From: Methanospirillum sp.
GTDB taxonomy: Archaea > Halobacteriota > Methanomicrobia > Methanomicrobiales > Methanospirillaceae
Length of the DNA stretch: 6,834 nt
Direction: 5' to 3'
Assembly: GCA_028679485.1 (NCBI GenBank)
Contig: JAJRBL010000183.1
Coordinates: forward strand, 1-6,834
Shown here: piece by piece, positions 5,909 through 6,834 of the stretch
Layout of the letters: each line of letters begins with the position of its first letter
How positions within the stretch are numbered: the stretch's first letter is position 1
Position numbers and translations under genes: made by a program
The notes under the pieces: model-generated
Told to the model about the DNA's origin: nothing
Database searches by the model: none
What the model saw: the letters and a program-made list of their open reading frames with translations, nothing else

Positions 5909-6495
5909 GACTCAACCCCGGCCAGTTTTGCATAGCCCTTCAGCCAGATCTCTTTTGCCTCGACAATATTTGTTTCCTCAATAGAGAAGTGAACCAGGCC
6001 ACCGATGAGTGAACTGCAGAGTATGGCAAGGGTCCGGCTGTCAAAGTCCGGATGTATGATCCCCTTCTGTATCTGTCCTTCGAAACCGGTCTGCATCATC
6101 AGAATAAACTTCTCATGATAATCCGGGTGAAGATCGCGGAACGATCTGTTTCGTCTCATCATCTTGAAGATATCCAGGGTAAGAATCTGGTATTTCCAGC
6201 TGAATGCCAAAACCGCATCAAAGTAGGTGCCGGCATTCGCCATGATATCATCTCCGGTAAACAGAATCTCCTGGAAATGTTCATACTCCGCTACCCCGAT
6301 CTCCACGATCGATGCCATGAAGAGATCATCCTTGTTCTTGAAATACCGGTAAAGTGCTGGTTTCGTAACCTCGAGACGGGCTGCGATCTCGTCCAGGGTG
6401 GTCTTTTCAAATCCTTTCTCGAGAAAAACGGCGAATGCTTCGGTGATTATCTTTTTCCTGATCTCATCACGGTACGTGGGAAATAACTTCGGCAT
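5902..6495 (-). CDS. TetR/AcrR-family transcriptional repressor
   Basis: This is a 197-residue protein of the usual TetR length. The N-terminal DNA-binding domain is clear: helix 1 (YRDEIRKKIITEAFAVFLEKG, from about residue 8), then the helix-turn-helix TTLDEIAARLEVTKPALYRYF (32-52), then KNKDDLF at the start of helix 4. The divergent C-terminal part (about 60-190) is all helical, as expected for the ligand-binding and dimerisation domain; its inducer cannot be told from sequence. The gene is divergent from the COG1361-like gene at 6582 with an 86-bp spacer carrying three operator-like sites. Self-repression together with control of the divergent gene is therefore the likely arrangement. No Shine-Dalgarno precedes the ATG, while a TATA-like TTATAG lies about 27 bases upstream inside the first operator, so the transcript is probably leaderless. 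Confidence 0.93.
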   Translation of the reverse strand: MPKLFPTYRDEIRKKIITEAFAVFLEKGFEKTTLDEIAARLEVTKPALYRYFKNKDDLFMASIVEIGVAEYEHFQEILFTGDDIMANAGTYFDAVLAFSWKYQILTLDIFKMMRRNRSFRDLHPDYHEKFILMMQTGFEGQIQKGIIHPDFDSRTLAILCSSLIGGLVHFSIEETNIVEAKEIWLKGYAKLAGVESG

Positions 6496-6519
6496 TGCAA
6501 GGATAGGGTGAGAGCCTCT

Positions 6520-6527
6520 TACTATAA
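6520..6527 (-). promoter_or_regulatory. TATA-like box of the TetR gene
   Basis: The minus strand reads CTTATAGT here, centred about 27-28 bases before the TetR ATG at 6495. This fits a leaderless transcript. It lies inside the first operator, which would make the gene self-repressed. Confidence 0.4.
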
Positions 6528-6552
6528 GTAATATACGTTACCCATAGTAACC

Positions 6553-6561
6553 ATTATTATC
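6553..6561 (+). promoter_or_regulatory. TATA-like box of the COG1361-like gene
   Basis: ATTATTATC is centred about 25 bases before the ATG at 6582, the spacing for a leaderless or near-leaderless transcript. There is no Shine-Dalgarno before this ATG. The box overlaps the third operator and directly follows the second. Confidence 0.4.
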
Positions 6562-6581
6562 ATAAGTAACGTTCTCAGAGT

Positions 6582-6834
6582 ATGGACAGAAGAGTCGAAA
6601 GACGATCATGGTGGGATCTCCCGGCCCGATATCCGGTTCTCGGAGCGATCCTTGTCGTGATGATCCTCCTCATCCCGGCATGCCCGGTCTCGGCTGCAAC
6701 CACCGACGAACCGGCGGTATTCATCGAAAAGTATACCGTCACTCCCTCGGTCCTCGCACCCGGGGATCAGGGAATGATCACCGTCTACCTGAAAAACACG
6801 GCAAACACCGCAACCAAACGGGAATCATCCGGGG
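6582..6834 (+). CDS. Secreted COG1361/S-layer-like protein, N-terminal part (runs off window)
   Basis: The 84 codons present encode a basic N-terminus (RRVERRSWW), a hydrophobic core (residues 18-33) and a likely signal peptidase site after VSA38. The mature part begins with FIEKYTVTPSVLAPGDQG followed by MITVYLKNTANTA. The combination of Y-x-V-x-P-x-V-L-x-P-G-D with a following beta strand and a N-T-x-N-T-A stretch is characteristic of the CARDB/COG1361 S-layer-like envelope proteins abundant in Methanomicrobiales. In that order such genes often sit beside TetR regulators and membrane transporters of the RND/MMPL or ABC type. A transporter gene may follow beyond the edge, but none is visible here. 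The gene is divergent from the TetR repressor and its promoter is covered by operator-like sites, so it is probably repressed until an inducer appears. The open frame reaches the window end without a stop. Confidence 0.8.
   Translation, partial: MDRRVERRSWWDLPARYPVLGAILVVMILLIPACPVSAATTDEPAVFIEKYTVTPSVLAPGDQGMITVYLKNTANTATKRESSG

Larger units (their letters stand above)
6518..6570. promoter_or_regulatory. Triple TetR-type operator, three 15-bp sites at 19-bp period
   Basis: Three related near-palindromes occur in the TetR/COG1361-like spacer: CTTACTATAAGTAAT (6518-6532), GTTACCCATAGTAAC (6537-6551) and ATTATCATAAGTAAC (6556-6570). They share the form TTAY-N5-GTAA. The first two are perfect inverted repeats in their arms (TTACT/AGTAA and GTTAC/GTAAC); the third has one changed arm base. 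Start-to-start distance is exactly 19 bp both times, with 4-bp gaps. The sites cover the predicted TATA boxes of both divergent genes, so bound repressor would shut both. Assignment to the adjacent TetR protein is inference from position and symmetry. Confidence 0.75.

Noticed and set aside
6052..6486. Plus-strand open frame of 144 codons opposite the TetR gene
   Set aside because: It is fully antisense to an unmistakable TetR protein, has no ribosome-binding site of note and no recognisable domain.

Overview
The window looks like a piece of a methanogenic archaeon's chromosome, most likely from the Methanomicrobiales. Several features point that way: TATA-type promoters lying about 25 bases before start codons, some genes with no Shine-Dalgarno (leaderless-looking) beside others with a strong one, secreted proteins rich in N-glycosylation sequons, a protein whose C-terminal half matches the archaeal type of SecD, and a terminal gene resembling the COG1361/S-layer-like envelope proteins common in that order. 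The assignment rests on protein style and layout, not on a database match.

Layout. At the left edge is the first codons of a minus-strand gene (1-65). It is a paralogue of the complete methyltransferase at 1297-2043 and appears to have suffered a 5' frameshift. Between the two methyltransferase copies, on the plus strand, is a 341-residue membrane-anchored protein (222-1247) with a cysteine-rich ectodomain followed by a free-standing SecD P1-like domain. This gene converges on the complete SAM-dependent methyltransferase, and a perfect 8-bp inverted repeat lies between them. A 344-bp non-coding stretch (2044-2387) then holds divergent promoters, an operator-like palindrome and a structured leader. 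It precedes a 1145-residue secreted protein (2388-5825) with a beta-rich N-terminal half, two Ser/Thr-rich alternating stretches reminiscent of beta-pore-forming proteins, a Flg_new_2/InlB-like repeat and two probable tandem beta domains. At the right is a TetR-family repressor (5902-6495, minus) divergent from a truncated secreted COG1361-like protein (6582 onward, plus). Their 86-bp spacer carries three operator-like sites repeated at exactly 19 bp.

Functionally this is mostly an envelope/secretome neighbourhood: three exported or anchored proteins, a small-molecule-type methyltransferase pair, and a regulatory switch that probably controls an efflux or envelope operon continuing beyond the right edge. 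No single pathway visibly ties all the genes together. The most unusual elements are the orphan SecD-P1 protein with a galaxin-like di-cysteine motif, the large secreted protein with a possible pore-forming module, and the triple operator. No RNA genes, CRISPR arrays, insertion sequences or attachment sites were seen.
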